Below, piece after piece: positions 5,749-13,296 of a stretch of 18,415 bases of DNA. How positions within the stretch are numbered: position 1 is the stretch's first letter; each line of letters starts with the position of its first letter. Under the pieces are notes generated by a model, which saw only the letters and a program-made list of their open reading frames with translations, made no database searches and was not told where the DNA came from. The translations under genes were made by a program, and so were the position numbers. Source of the DNA: an uncultured bacterium (GTDB lineage: Bacteria > Patescibacteriota > Minisyncoccia > CAIUEV01); the NCBI GenBank assembly GCA_903898335.1, contig CAIUEV010000011.1, positions 1 to 18,415 on the forward strand, in the 5' to 3' direction.

Positions 5749-7545
5749 CTATTTTTCCGGCACGTAATAAACAAGAATCGAGTAGCCTATTTGTTCTACG
5801 GGTTTATAGTAGTCTGTCAGCCAGTGGTAATTGCCTTTTTCTTCCGGATTAAGAGTGTTCCATTGAATTGCGCTAGCGGAAATTGCAAACCAGCCGCTCG
5901 AAGGTTTTCTGTCGAATCCCCAGTATTCATAACGATTGGGGAGATAGTAGTCCAAATCACCACCACCAAAATAATCTATTTTAATGTGGTTTATCTTCTT
6001 CTCGTCCATAAATTGTCTTAACCGAATAAGATCTTGCCCCCAGTCAACATTTGAATCAACCATATATTTCCACCCCTCTCTTGGACCCCCCTTGATTTCA
6101 TTGAAATATGGCAAATAGCTTGGAAAAACCGATAAGTTGCTGCCCAAGTACCAAAGCATTAACACTAAAAAAATGCCTATATTGGTCCAGTAAAAACCGA
6201 GACGCTTCTCTCTGTCTAAGGTTTGTTCGAATTTCCAAAGCATCACGGCGGTAAAAATGTAAAGGAAGGGAAATACGGGGAGAATATATCGTATACCTAG
6301 CTGAAGCTTATTCGTTGAGGCCAAAGTAAAGACAAATAAAGCAAAAACAAAATAACCGATTAAAACAGCATTTTCTCTGATCCAGAGAAAAAATGTCTTT
6401 GACTTGTCCTTCTCTTTGGATCTGATGAATTTAAAAATACCGAAGAAGAACACCATTACTGCAAAATAAAATAGAATTTGAGCGGCAACCGGTTCTTTTA
6501 ACCAATAGGCAAAGACAAAGTAATCGGGCCAGTGAGTGCCGATTTCACCAAAAAAGTATGTGGTATGGCCACCCGTTGTGTGAGAAGAAACCATCAAGAA
6601 GCCCAAAAGATATTGAGCGTAAGGTCTAAGTATAGGGACATCTGTCATCCAGTTTAATTTCGTATTGAAGCCTAAGCCGGCCAGATCGGAATCTTTAATG
6701 GAAACGTTAATCAGCTCATGTTGAGCTGCTACCGGCATTTTCCAGATAAATATTTGATACCAAAAACCGACCAGCAAGTAGCCTATGGCCATAATGGCGC
6801 AGACTTTTGCCAATTCGAGCAAGATTTCTTTTACGGCGATACCGGCTTTACTTTTTCTGTAGGTTCCCAAGCCGTAAATAAAGGCGATAAATAAAAAGGT
6901 TGGAATAAGCAGAAAAACAGAAAATTTAGCCAATTGAGCCAGTCCGAAGACCACACCCGCCCAAATCAGATTTTTCCAAGTCGGATTTTCCAGATAGAAA
7001 TAGTAGGCATAAAGAGCGAAAACAGCAAAAGCGGTGATTCCCATATCGGTCGTAATAAATCGACCGTGGGCCATCAGGTTGGGAGAAAAAAGAAATAAAG
7101 CCAAAGCGATTAAAGCGACTTCCCTTCTTTTGGTTATTCTTTCGGTAAAACGATAAAGAAAGAAACCGCCCAAAAGAAAAATAAAAATCATTGGGATCCT
7201 GCCCCAAAACAGCATTTTATCGGCATCGTTGCCGTATTTGTAAAGAAATTTGTTACCCAAGTCCCACTGATCATTGATCGGTTTTTGCCAAGATGGATCA
7301 TATTCGGGGAAGTAAACATCCATAAAAAGCAAAGGGACGGCCGCCAACTGCTTTATCAAAGGCGGGTGTTCCGGATTGATTCTGTAATCTTGCTTGGTCC
7401 AGTAGGAATAACCGGCAACTATGTGAGGCATTTCATCCCGGATCGAAGAATCATTCCAAACACTTCCAACCGCCAAGGATCCGGCGAAAAAAATCATTAA
7501 AAAGGCCAGATAGTGAGTTTTAATCAAGTTTTTCCAGAATCTCAT
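5749..7545 (-). CDS. GT-C membrane glycosyltransferase, GT39/PMT-like
   Basis: This is a 598-residue polytopic protein. The first helix is followed by the external loop RDEMPHIVAGYSYW (36-49), whose Asp-Glu is the acidic catalytic-type motif of GT-C enzymes. NPEHPPLIKQLAAVPLL (57-73) follows, a hallmark of PMT/ArnT-like transferases. About ten further hydrophobic segments follow, then a C-terminal extracytoplasmic domain with MVDSNVDWGQD, common in family members. It presumably moves a sugar from a polyprenyl-phosphate donor to a protein or envelope glycan outside the membrane; donor and acceptor cannot be read from the sequence. No Shine-Dalgarno precedes the ATG. Its promoter region is the 92-bp gap before the PGI/PMI gene. 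Confidence 0.88.
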   Translation of the reverse strand: MRFWKNLIKTHYLAFLMIFFAGSLAVGSVWNDSSIRDEMPHIVAGYSYWTKQDYRINPEHPPLIKQLAAVPLLFMDVYFPEYDPSWQKPINDQWDLGNKFLYKYGNDADKMLFWGRIPMIFIFLLGGFFLYRFTERITKRREVALIALALFLFSPNLMAHGRFITTDMGITAFAVFALYAYYFYLENPTWKNLIWAGVVFGLAQLAKFSVFLLIPTFLFIAFIYGLGTYRKSKAGIAVKEILLELAKVCAIMAIGYLLVGFWYQIFIWKMPVAAQHELINVSIKDSDLAGLGFNTKLNWMTDVPILRPYAQYLLGFLMVSSHTTGGHTTYFFGEIGTHWPDYFVFAYWLKEPVAAQILFYFAVMVFFFGIFKFIRSKEKDKSKTFFLWIRENAVLIGYFVFALFVFTLASTNKLQLGIRYILPVFPFLYIFTAVMLWKFEQTLDREKRLGFYWTNIGIFLVLMLWYLGSNLSVFPSYLPYFNEIKGGPREGWKYMVDSNVDWGQDLIRLRQFMDEKKINHIKIDYFGGGDLDYYLPNRYEYWGFDRKPSSGWFAISASAIQWNTLNPEEKGNYHWLTDYYKPVEQIGYSILVYYVPEK

Positions 7546-7568
7546 TTTGTTTTTTTAATTAATTTTAA

Positions 7569-7591
7569 AATTGTAAAAGCTCAGTACAATT
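7569..7591. promoter_or_regulatory. Inverted repeat in the leader of the GT39-type gene
   Basis: AATTGTA, 9 bases, TACAATT: a perfect 7-bp dyad, 24 bp upstream of the start at 7545. On the minus strand the left arm reads TACAATT, which could also serve as a -10 box. It may be an operator or coincidence. Confidence 0.25.
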
Positions 7592-7611
7592 GATTTTAAA
7601 TTTTTTTTTCA

Positions 7612-7637
7612 AGCTAAGCAAAAGACCGTCTTTCGGT
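7612..7637 (-). terminator. Weak terminator-like hairpin after the PGI/PMI gene
   Basis: On the minus strand AACCG, a 4-5 base loop and CGGT are followed by CTTTTGCTT, directly after the TAA at 7638. The stem is only 4 bp and the T tract is interrupted, so termination is likely partial. Confidence 0.3.
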
Positions 7638-8651
7638 TTATTCCATATTCTTTTTGAAAGTTTCAACCATCTTTACCGGAGTCGGGTCTTCTTTGTTCAT
7701 AATGGCAAGATGGTATGATATGAGGCAGCCAAACTGCAGGCTGGCAAAAATTTTAAAAATCGTCGGCCCCTTTGGTATTTCGAACAGAGAGGAGCTCACC
7801 TTGAATTTCCTGAGTAGCTTCTCGGTCAGGTCGACCCTTTTTAAATTGCTTGGATGGTCTGAGGAATCCTTGAGGATTAAAAGATGAAAAGCGGCATTTT
7901 GCTTGGTAAAACCAACCATTTCGTTGTGATTGAGCTCGGGAAAAAAATTCCAAAAGGCGGGTGTTTTTCCGTTTTCATTAATCATTATTTTCCAGATCAT
8001 GGCCAGCGACTTCCAATTCCAGGAGGAGTAAACAATCGGCGTTTTATTCTTGATTTTTGAAGAAACTTCTTTGGTTTTTTTATTGAAAGAGGTGAATAAT
8101 CTATTGACTTTTAGTACGTCGGATTCCAGATCGGCTTTTTTAACTTGGGAAACATTGAGATTATTCAAAACTCTTAACAGGGCGCCAAATGTATAGCCAA
8201 GAGCCATTCGGGGCTGAACGCCGGTCGGTATTTTAATTAGGGGAAGATTTTTTTTCTCGGCAATTTTTTGAAGTTTGCCCCCGCTGGCCATAATAATTAT
8301 CGGTAATTTCATTTTCAGTCCTTGTTTGAGTGAGGATAAAGTTTCTTCGGTATTGCCGGAATAGGAGGAGAAAATATTGAGCTTGTTATTATCTATTCTT
8401 TTTACCGACAAATCATAATTTCGATTAATTTCAATCGTAAAAGGTTTGGTCTTTTTTTCTTGATCGAGAAATAACTGAATTAATTCCGCCGGCAAGGCTG
8501 ATCCGCCCATTCCGTTGAGGACGATGCCGGTGAACTTTTTATTGAATTTTATATCTTTGGCCAACTCAAAACCGATCAGGAGTTGATTGGGGGAACCTTT
8601 AATTATTTGAAGGAGGTTTGACCGATCTATTTTATTTTGAACTTTTGTCAT
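7638..8651 (-). CDS. Bifunctional phosphoglucose/phosphomannose isomerase (SIS family)
   Basis: This is a 337-residue cytosolic sugar isomerase with two SIS domains. It interconverts glucose-6-P, and in characterised relatives mannose-6-P, with fructose-6-P. Visible motifs are GMGGSALPAE (47-56), SYSGNTEETL (96-105, phosphate binding), PRMALGY (147-153) and, in the second domain, SSWNWKSLAMIWK and ELNHNEMVGF with the catalytic-type Glu and His. The length matches the small archaeal/CPR-type PGI/PMI rather than the ~550-residue classical Pgi. Together with the aldolase at 13297 it supplies hexose-phosphate metabolism and possibly sugar precursors for the nearby membrane glycosyltransferases. 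It starts 37 bp after tRNA-His on the same strand. No Shine-Dalgarno. Confidence 0.9.
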   Translation of the reverse strand: MTKVQNKIDRSNLLQIIKGSPNQLLIGFELAKDIKFNKKFTGIVLNGMGGSALPAELIQLFLDQEKKTKPFTIEINRNYDLSVKRIDNNKLNIFSSYSGNTEETLSSLKQGLKMKLPIIIMASGGKLQKIAEKKNLPLIKIPTGVQPRMALGYTFGALLRVLNNLNVSQVKKADLESDVLKVNRLFTSFNKKTKEVSSKIKNKTPIVYSSWNWKSLAMIWKIMINENGKTPAFWNFFPELNHNEMVGFTKQNAAFHLLILKDSSDHPSNLKRVDLTEKLLRKFKVSSSLFEIPKGPTIFKIFASLQFGCLISYHLAIMNKEDPTPVKMVETFKKNME

Positions 8652-8687
8652 TTGAATAGCTTAGGTTTTATTTTTTTAATTTATTTG

Positions 8688-8761
8688 GGTGGCAGATGGG
8701 ACTTGAACCCACGACGACTCGCTCCACAGGCGAGCGCTCTACCAACTGAGCTACTGCCACC
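8688..8761 (-). tRNA. tRNA-His, anticodon GTG
   Basis: On the minus strand the acceptor GTGGCAG/CTGCCAC is preceded by an encoded extra G at position -1 (8761), facing discriminator C73 (8688): the identity pair of tRNA-His. The D arm is GCTC/GAGC. The anticodon arm is CTCGC-CTGTGGA-GCGAG. The T arm GTGGG/CCCAT closes on loop TTCAAGT. The 3' flank reads CA after C73, so a full CCA is not encoded. Confidence 0.96.
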
Positions 8762-8832
8762 ATTAAACACAAACAAAAAAATAAACTCTTGTTGCGTTTA
8801 CTTATTTAAGCTAGCAGAAATAATGCTAAATT

Positions 8833-9147
8833 TCAAGTTTTTAGATTGGATATTTCTATCAGCTTGCTAAATTTATCTTCTTTGTTGGCTTTATTTTTTC
8901 TTATTTGACCACAACGAACACACTCGTGCACGATTATAAAATCGCTACCTTTGCGTTCAAGTCCTACCGGTTTCATCATGCCTTGACATTGGCAGGCTCT
9001 ATCTCCGGGGTTTTGGTCAACGTGCTTGCTCCAAAGACATTCGGGACAGTGATTTGTGTATCCGTTGCCAAAAACAAATTTCCCGCATCTTGCGCAGGTA
9101 AAATTCTCCTTTCTTTTGATAAATTTTTTGGCGGGTTTCGGTTTCAT
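8833..9147 (-). CDS. RNHCP-domain zinc-binding protein
   Basis: This is a 104-residue protein with the RNHCP domain, a zinc-ribbon-like family of unknown function. Eight cysteines are arranged as four pairs: FTCARCG (18, 21), NHCPECLWSKHVD (34, 37), CQC (52, 54) and HECVRCG (76, 79). The family signature GYTNHCPECLWSKHVDQNPG is nearly intact; Thr replaces the Arg of the eponymous RNHCP. It starts with a Lys-rich tail, suggesting nucleic-acid contact, and ends in TGA, which shows that TGA is a stop in this genome. It is in the same direction as the membrane protein upstream, separated by a hairpin. No Shine-Dalgarno. Confidence 0.9.
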   Translation of the reverse strand: MKPKPAKKFIKRKENFTCARCGKFVFGNGYTNHCPECLWSKHVDQNPGDRACQCQGMMKPVGLERKGSDFIIVHECVRCGQIRKNKANKEDKFSKLIEISNLKT

Positions 9148-9176
9148 TGCTTTTTATGACAGGAAATGCTTAAACC

Positions 9177-9212
9177 AAGACCGATTATTTTGTCGGTCTT
9201 TTTCTTTTTTTT
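9177..9212. terminator. Hairpin terminator overlapping the end of the eight-helix membrane protein gene
   Basis: AAGACCGA pairs with TCGGTCTT around an 8-base loop. One arm lies in the last codons and stop of the 9185-10021 gene. The strong T tract (T5-C-T8) is on the plus strand, while the minus strand has only TTGGTTT. It may end the minus transcript weakly and block antisense transcription entering from the plus side. Confidence 0.55.
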
Positions 9213-10021
9213 ATGTTCTCTATCAGTTTATTTCGCATCTCTTTCAATGACAAACCGATCAATGTTAGTCCGTATCCGATTAACAAATAACCTAAAGTCC
9301 AGAGTAGGTCTATTTTTATGATTGATCCCACGCCTTCGATGTAGCTCTCTTCGTAAATCGAAAAGAAAATATCGGCGACCAGTATCGATAGGAATCCGAG
9401 CATTATCGAGAGCCAAGGCACAAAAAGCTTGCCTTTCTTGTAGTCCATAGCAAGAGAAAGGATTATAACGCCAACTAGTATCAGAAATAGATCGCCGATC
9501 CCATAAAAAATAGAAAATAAGTTAGAAAGGGCATCTGCTGCCGGATCGTAGGCGGCATAAATACCGAAATAAAAAACAATCAACCCCAGCACAGAGGCGG
9601 TGGAAATCAGGGGGATTAACCGATTCGATTTCCAATTTATTTTCCCTATTCTAGCTTCCTTGATTAGTCCGATGAAAAACAGGGGGTATGCTAGAATAAA
9701 AAAAGCGTCTGCGATTGAAGGGTACGGTTTCTCAAATGAGAAGAAGTCCAAGAAAACCCAAATTGATTCCGCAATAAACCAAAGCAGTAAACCTGAAGAT
9801 ATATATAATAAAACTCGACCTCTGGGATTGTTGATTCCATAAAAGTAAAGGGTGTAAATGCCGGATAAAAAGGCGATAAAAGCTGAAAAAACATATATGG
9901 TATCGGAGAATATGTTTTTGGTATCCGAGGCCAGGATGATTATCAGAAAAAATATCAAATAGGCGGCGAAGAAACCGGTAGCAAATTTTTTTTCTCGAGA
10001 GGTCCAAAAAAAATCCAACAT
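9185..10021 (-). CDS. Eight-helix integral membrane protein, sensor-module-like
   Basis: This 278-residue protein has about eight hydrophobic helices, near residues 13-32, 41-60, 69-94, 103-120, 135-157, 167-191, 199-223 and 237-259, followed by a basic tail (KKRKRPTK). Helices 3-4 carry LLLWFIAESIWVFLDFF and PSIADAFFILAYPLFFIGL. These recall the polytopic N-terminal module seen ahead of PAS/histidine-kinase or GGDEF domains in some prokaryotes. Here no signalling domain follows, so it would be a stand-alone module; that resemblance is from memory and unproved. It begins 2 bp after the stop of the 76-residue gene, indicating co-transcription. No Shine-Dalgarno. Confidence 0.82.
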   Translation of the reverse strand: MLDFFWTSREKKFATGFFAAYLIFFLIIILASDTKNIFSDTIYVFSAFIAFLSGIYTLYFYGINNPRGRVLLYISSGLLLWFIAESIWVFLDFFSFEKPYPSIADAFFILAYPLFFIGLIKEARIGKINWKSNRLIPLISTASVLGLIVFYFGIYAAYDPAADALSNLFSIFYGIGDLFLILVGVIILSLAMDYKKGKLFVPWLSIMLGFLSILVADIFFSIYEESYIEGVGSIIKIDLLWTLGYLLIGYGLTLIGLSLKEMRNKLIENIKKRKRPTK

Positions 10022-10023
10022 TT

Positions 10024-10254
10024 TTAAGCTTTATTTTTTAAATCTTTTATTTCCAATTGAGCTTTTTCCGGTCCGATTAATTCTGCCAATGACTCTTCAA
10101 GAGATATAAGAATCTCTTCGTCGGCTTTATCCTTCAAACCGGCTCGATACAGCTGAGCCGTTCCGCTGCCGAAATTCAAATAGACGATCTTACAGGCTTC
10201 CTCTATAAGACTTTTCTTATTTGTTTCGTTATCGATTTTTTCGATCTGATTCAT
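10024..10254 (-). CDS. Small cytosolic hypothetical protein, 76 residues
   Basis: I do not recognise the family. It is acidic and helix-rich, without a signal or membrane segment. It contains KSLIEEACKIVYLNFGSGTA followed by QLYRAGL, and a Glu/Leu-rich second half (EEILISLEESLAELIGPEKA) that suggests two or three amphipathic helices. It lies 56 bp downstream of argS and 2 bp before the membrane-protein start, so it is likely part of a three-gene unit. The position and codon pattern fit a real gene. Confidence 0.65.
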   Translation of the reverse strand: MNQIEKIDNETNKKSLIEEACKIVYLNFGSGTAQLYRAGLKDKADEEILISLEESLAELIGPEKAQLEIKDLKNKA

Positions 10255-10310
10255 TTTTTATTTTACTTATATTTTAAGACAATTATCTTTTTTTGTTTTG
10301 ATTTTGACAA

Positions 10311-12167
10311 TTAAATTTCATTCGGAGCGGGAATCCCCAATAAATCCAGCCCGTCGGCCAAGACGTTTTTCACCGCCAAAACAAGATTTTTTCTAAATTC
10401 AGCGGTCATTCGATCGTTGCAGCCGACAACTTTGTGACGGTTATAAAAAGAATTGAAAAGTCCCGCCAACTCAAATAGGTAATTGGCTAAAAGATTGGGA
10501 GAATTTTGCCGACCGGTCGATTTGATAACCGCTTTGTAGTGAATAAGTGCTCGTATTAAATTTTTCTCCTCCTCTTTCAAGTCGTTCCCCCTCTCTGCTT
10601 TTGGTTTTTTGAGTCCGAGTTCTTTAATCTTTCTGAGGATATTGGCAGCTCTCGCATGAGCATATTGGAGATATGGGCCGGTGTTTCCGTGGATGTCAAG
10701 AGCTTTTGAATAGTCAAAGATGATTTCACTAAAAGGATTTTGTTTTAATAAGTAATATTTGATAGCTCCAATAGCGATAGATCTCGACTCTTTCGTTTCG
10801 GGATGGTTTTTCAGGATCTCTTTTTCAAGAAGATTTATAAGATCGTCCGCGTTGACAATCAACCCGTCGCGACCGGAGATGGCATAGCTTGATTTTTCCG
10901 TCGAAACTTCCAAGCCTAATTTTTTAGCGGTCGCCGGGGAAAGAGAAACAATTCCATAACCAACATGATTGAAATCAGCCGCTTCCTTCGGGTGGCCGGA
11001 AATTTCCAGAGCGGATTTTACACTTTCCTGAGGAAAGGATTGGCGTGTGTCTATGAAGTTTAAAACAATTTCACCGTGACCTAAATTTTTCTTCGACTTT
11101 CCATCGATCGAAGTTGAAAATAGCGGTTTTGGCTGAATACCATTTTCCCACTTTATATATCGAAAATCATTTTTTAGAAGGCCGTACTTCCAAAAGTGAT
11201 AGGCGATATCTTTACCGGTGTAAGTGATAATACCGTTTGATTTTACGATCACTTTCTCTTTGCCGTCCCGATTAAGCAGGACCCAACAATCTTTATTCTT
11301 ACCCTTTTTTGAAAGATAAAAAGAAGAAAGTTCCTTCAGTTTATTGAACGTTTCCTCCCAGAGTCCGAAAAGAAAGATGTCACTTTCCCAAATGAGAGTA
11401 TCGTAAGAGATGAGATAGTCGGAAGCGGTTTTTAGATTCGAATTGACAATCTTATCGATAATTTCTCTGTAGGCATCATTTTTAGCGGAACTGTATTCTT
11501 CCAAATCTTTAAGAATAATATCTTTTTGGCTTTCCAGCTCCGGATTTTCTTTAATTTTTTTATTCATTGCCACATAAACTCTTCCGGCAAAGTGATCGAA
11601 TTTTTCTCCTTCCCGGACATCAATATCCAGCATCTTTAAATTTTTAAAGCCCAGCAAGGTGATAGCGACTTGGAGCCCGGTATTGTCAACATAATATTCA
11701 ACTTCAACATCATTTCCCAATCTCTCGAGGATTTTTTTTACCGAGTCGCCCAAGCAGGCACTACGCAAATGCCCCACGTGAATGGCTTTATTGGGATTTA
11801 CGTTAGTGTGTTCCAGGACGATTTTCGACCGGTTTTTTTTATCTTTTTCTGTCGAGCTAAAATTGTTGTCGGTGAAAAGAAGCATGTTTTCCGTTAAAGC
11901 CTTCTCGCTAAGATAAAAGTTGATAAAAGCCGGGCGTTCAATGGACATTCGGCTGATAAAAGGCATTTTTGCTAATTTTTCTACGATTTCTTGAGCAATT
12001 TCAAAGGGTGATCTTTTTAGTTTTCCGGCCAAGATCATCGCAATATTGGTGGAATAATCACCAAACTTCATTTCTTGAGGTCGAGAAACGTCGAAGGAAA
12101 TGTCCTCCGTCACATCCATTTTGGATAAAGTTTTTTTTATCTCTAATTTGATTCTTTCTTCGAACAT
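10311..12167 (-). CDS. argS: Arginyl-tRNA synthetase
   Basis: This is a 618-residue class I synthetase that attaches arginine to tRNA-Arg, one of which (CCT) is encoded at 1252. The N-terminal additional domain includes MKFGDYSTNIAM (33-44) and INFYLS. The catalytic core has NVNPNKAIHVGHLRSACLGD, with the HIGH-type HVGH at 130-133, then VEYYVDNTGLQ. Later come the ArgRS landmarks TGKDIAYHFWKYGLL, GNTGPYLQYAHARAANIL and the C-terminal anticodon-binding domain (LFELAGLFNSFYNRH). As in many ArgRS, no canonical KMSKS is seen. The start is taken at the ATG at 12167: a TTG at 12194 is in frame, but its nine extra residues overlap the divergent promoter of the 12279 gene. TTAAGG 8-13 bases upstream is a weak Shine-Dalgarno. 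Confidence 0.96.
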   Translation of the reverse strand: MFEERIKLEIKKTLSKMDVTEDISFDVSRPQEMKFGDYSTNIAMILAGKLKRSPFEIAQEIVEKLAKMPFISRMSIERPAFINFYLSEKALTENMLLFTDNNFSSTEKDKKNRSKIVLEHTNVNPNKAIHVGHLRSACLGDSVKKILERLGNDVEVEYYVDNTGLQVAITLLGFKNLKMLDIDVREGEKFDHFAGRVYVAMNKKIKENPELESQKDIILKDLEEYSSAKNDAYREIIDKIVNSNLKTASDYLISYDTLIWESDIFLFGLWEETFNKLKELSSFYLSKKGKNKDCWVLLNRDGKEKVIVKSNGIITYTGKDIAYHFWKYGLLKNDFRYIKWENGIQPKPLFSTSIDGKSKKNLGHGEIVLNFIDTRQSFPQESVKSALEISGHPKEAADFNHVGYGIVSLSPATAKKLGLEVSTEKSSYAISGRDGLIVNADDLINLLEKEILKNHPETKESRSIAIGAIKYYLLKQNPFSEIIFDYSKALDIHGNTGPYLQYAHARAANILRKIKELGLKKPKAERGNDLKEEEKNLIRALIHYKAVIKSTGRQNSPNLLANYLFELAGLFNSFYNRHKVVGCNDRMTAEFRKNLVLAVKNVLADGLDLLGIPAPNEI

Positions 12168-12187
12168 AGAATTAGGCCTTAAAAGTA

Positions 12188-12231
12188 TTGACAAAACATA
12201 TTAGTGTGCTAGCCTGCTCCGTTCTTTAAAA
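12188..12231 (+). promoter_or_regulatory. Promoter and boxA-like leader of the 12279 gene
   Basis: TTGACA (12188-12193), 16 bases, then TAGCCT (12210-12215) with an extended -10 TG, then 5 bases to GTTCTTTAAAA (12221-12231). As at 4845-4799, transcription would begin at or next to the boxA-like motif. The region is divergent from argS. Downstream, AAAAAGC and GCTTTTT can pair as a weak hairpin within the leader. Confidence 0.5.
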
Positions 12232-12278
12232 AGCTTTTTTCGAAGGCTTTTTATTGGGCTAATCTTTAATCATGATCA

Positions 12279-12680
12279 ATGAAAAAAATTGGAAAGATTG
12301 TCTTAATGACCATGATATCATTTATGCTTCTATTACCAGTATCGCTCGGAAATTTAAATTCCGGTAGTTTTTTGTCTTTTGCCGATGCAAAAAGTTCAAA
12401 AGTGAATAAAAAGACTAAGGATAAGAAGAAAAAAGACACCGAACAAAGAATCAAACGATTAAAATCTTTGGGAATCTCAAAAGATTTTTATTCTGACAGT
12501 TACGGATCGTCAATGTCTCTTCAAGAAATGGGCTCCATCGTAGGAAAATGGATCGTAGCCGAATATGCCAGGACGGGTCAAATACCATCCCTGAGCGAAG
12601 AAAATTCAGATTGGCTGGTACTTCGAGTCAATGGACAATGTTTGGCCAGTGATAAGGCTTGTGCCCGCTGGAATGAATAG
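12279..12680 (+). CDS. Exported small basic protein, 133 residues
   Basis: I do not recognise the family. It has a signal peptide MKKIGKIVLMTMISFMLLLP with probable cleavage near FADA. The mature protein then begins KSSKVNKKTKDKKKKDTEQR, a very Lys-rich segment. A folded part with MSLQEMGSIVGKWIVAEYAR and a Cys pair near the C-terminus (GQCLASDKACARW) follows; the two cysteines could form a disulfide outside the cell. The start of the mature chain (AKSSK) recalls AKSPSK in the B proteins. The ATG lacks a Shine-Dalgarno despite the boxA-like leader. It is monocistronic, with its own terminator. Confidence 0.8.
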   Translation: MKKIGKIVLMTMISFMLLLPVSLGNLNSGSFLSFADAKSSKVNKKTKDKKKKDTEQRIKRLKSLGISKDFYSDSYGSSMSLQEMGSIVGKWIVAEYARTGQIPSLSEENSDWLVLRVNGQCLASDKACARWNE

Positions 12681-12708
12681 AAATAATCTGCTCAATCGGT
12701 AGTAATAG

Positions 12709-12742
12709 AAAAGAGCGAATCCTTTTGGGCTCGCTCTTTTTA
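12709..12742. terminator. Bidirectional terminator between 12279 and 12760 genes
   Basis: AAAAGAGCGA pairs with TCGCTCTTTT, extended by TCC/GGG around loop TTTT. T runs lie on both strands, between convergent stops at 12680 and 12760. Confidence 0.92.
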
Positions 12743-12759
12743 GTTGGAAATATTTTTAG

Positions 12760-13155
12760 TTAGAAAAGTTCGGGAATGATTGTCATGCTCATTAAAACAA
12801 AAATATTGATTACGGTAGCTATGATAAAGGCCATTCTACTAACTCCGATCATGTCTTTTTTGCTATCGAAATATTCCTTGTTCAAAGCGAGACTGACGAC
12901 GAAGGCCAAGATAATTGATGGCATAGTCATCATTAGCGAGCCCCAAATAGCGCCACTCATTTGAGAGTAATCGGAAAGAGCCTCTCCGAAATAAGCGGGA
13001 ATCAGTAACAAGAGTACGGGAGCCGAAAGTACACTTAAAATCCAAACTAAAAACGGCATCTTAATATCTTCTTTTTTTGTTTTTGGTGCGACCGCCTTTG
13101 TCGCCGCCATGGAAACGGTCTTTTTTATCCTCTTGGGAGCGGATTTTTTACTCAT
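12760..13155 (-). CDS. Small membrane protein with Lys/Ala-rich cytoplasmic tail, 131 residues
   Basis: I do not recognise the family. Residues 1-33 are basic and Ala/Pro-containing (MSKKSAPKRIKKTVSMAATK, then AVAPKTKKEDIK), resembling histone-like or ribosome-binding tails. Three hydrophobic helices follow: PFLVWILSVLSAPVLLLLIPAYF, GSLMMTMPSIILAFVVSLAL and RMAFIIATVINIFVLMSMTIIPEL. The positive-inside rule places the tail in the cytoplasm. The gene converges on the exported-protein gene and diverges from the aldolase gene across 141 bp. No Shine-Dalgarno; the leader is AT-only next to the ATG. Confidence 0.75.
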   Translation of the reverse strand: MSKKSAPKRIKKTVSMAATKAVAPKTKKEDIKMPFLVWILSVLSAPVLLLLIPAYFGEALSDYSQMSGAIWGSLMMTMPSIILAFVVSLALNKEYFDSKKDMIGVSRMAFIIATVINIFVLMSMTIIPELF

Positions 13156-13296
13156 TGTTTTTTGTTTATTTTTATTTTTTATGAAAAATATTCTGAAACA
13201 ATTTTAAATAGAAAATTTTTAGTAGGCAAATTTTTTTTGGTGACCTATTATTTAAACATTAAATGGGAAAAAATTAATTAATAAAAACAAAAAACT

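Noticed and set aside
8637..8870. Plus-strand frame containing GGRWDLNPRRLAPQASALPTELLPP
   Set aside because: This is the antisense reading of tRNA-His, a well-known source of false proteins.
12168..12194. TTG start for argS
   Set aside because: The nine extra residues are not family-like and overlap the divergent promoter. The ATG at 12167 gives a normal N-terminus.
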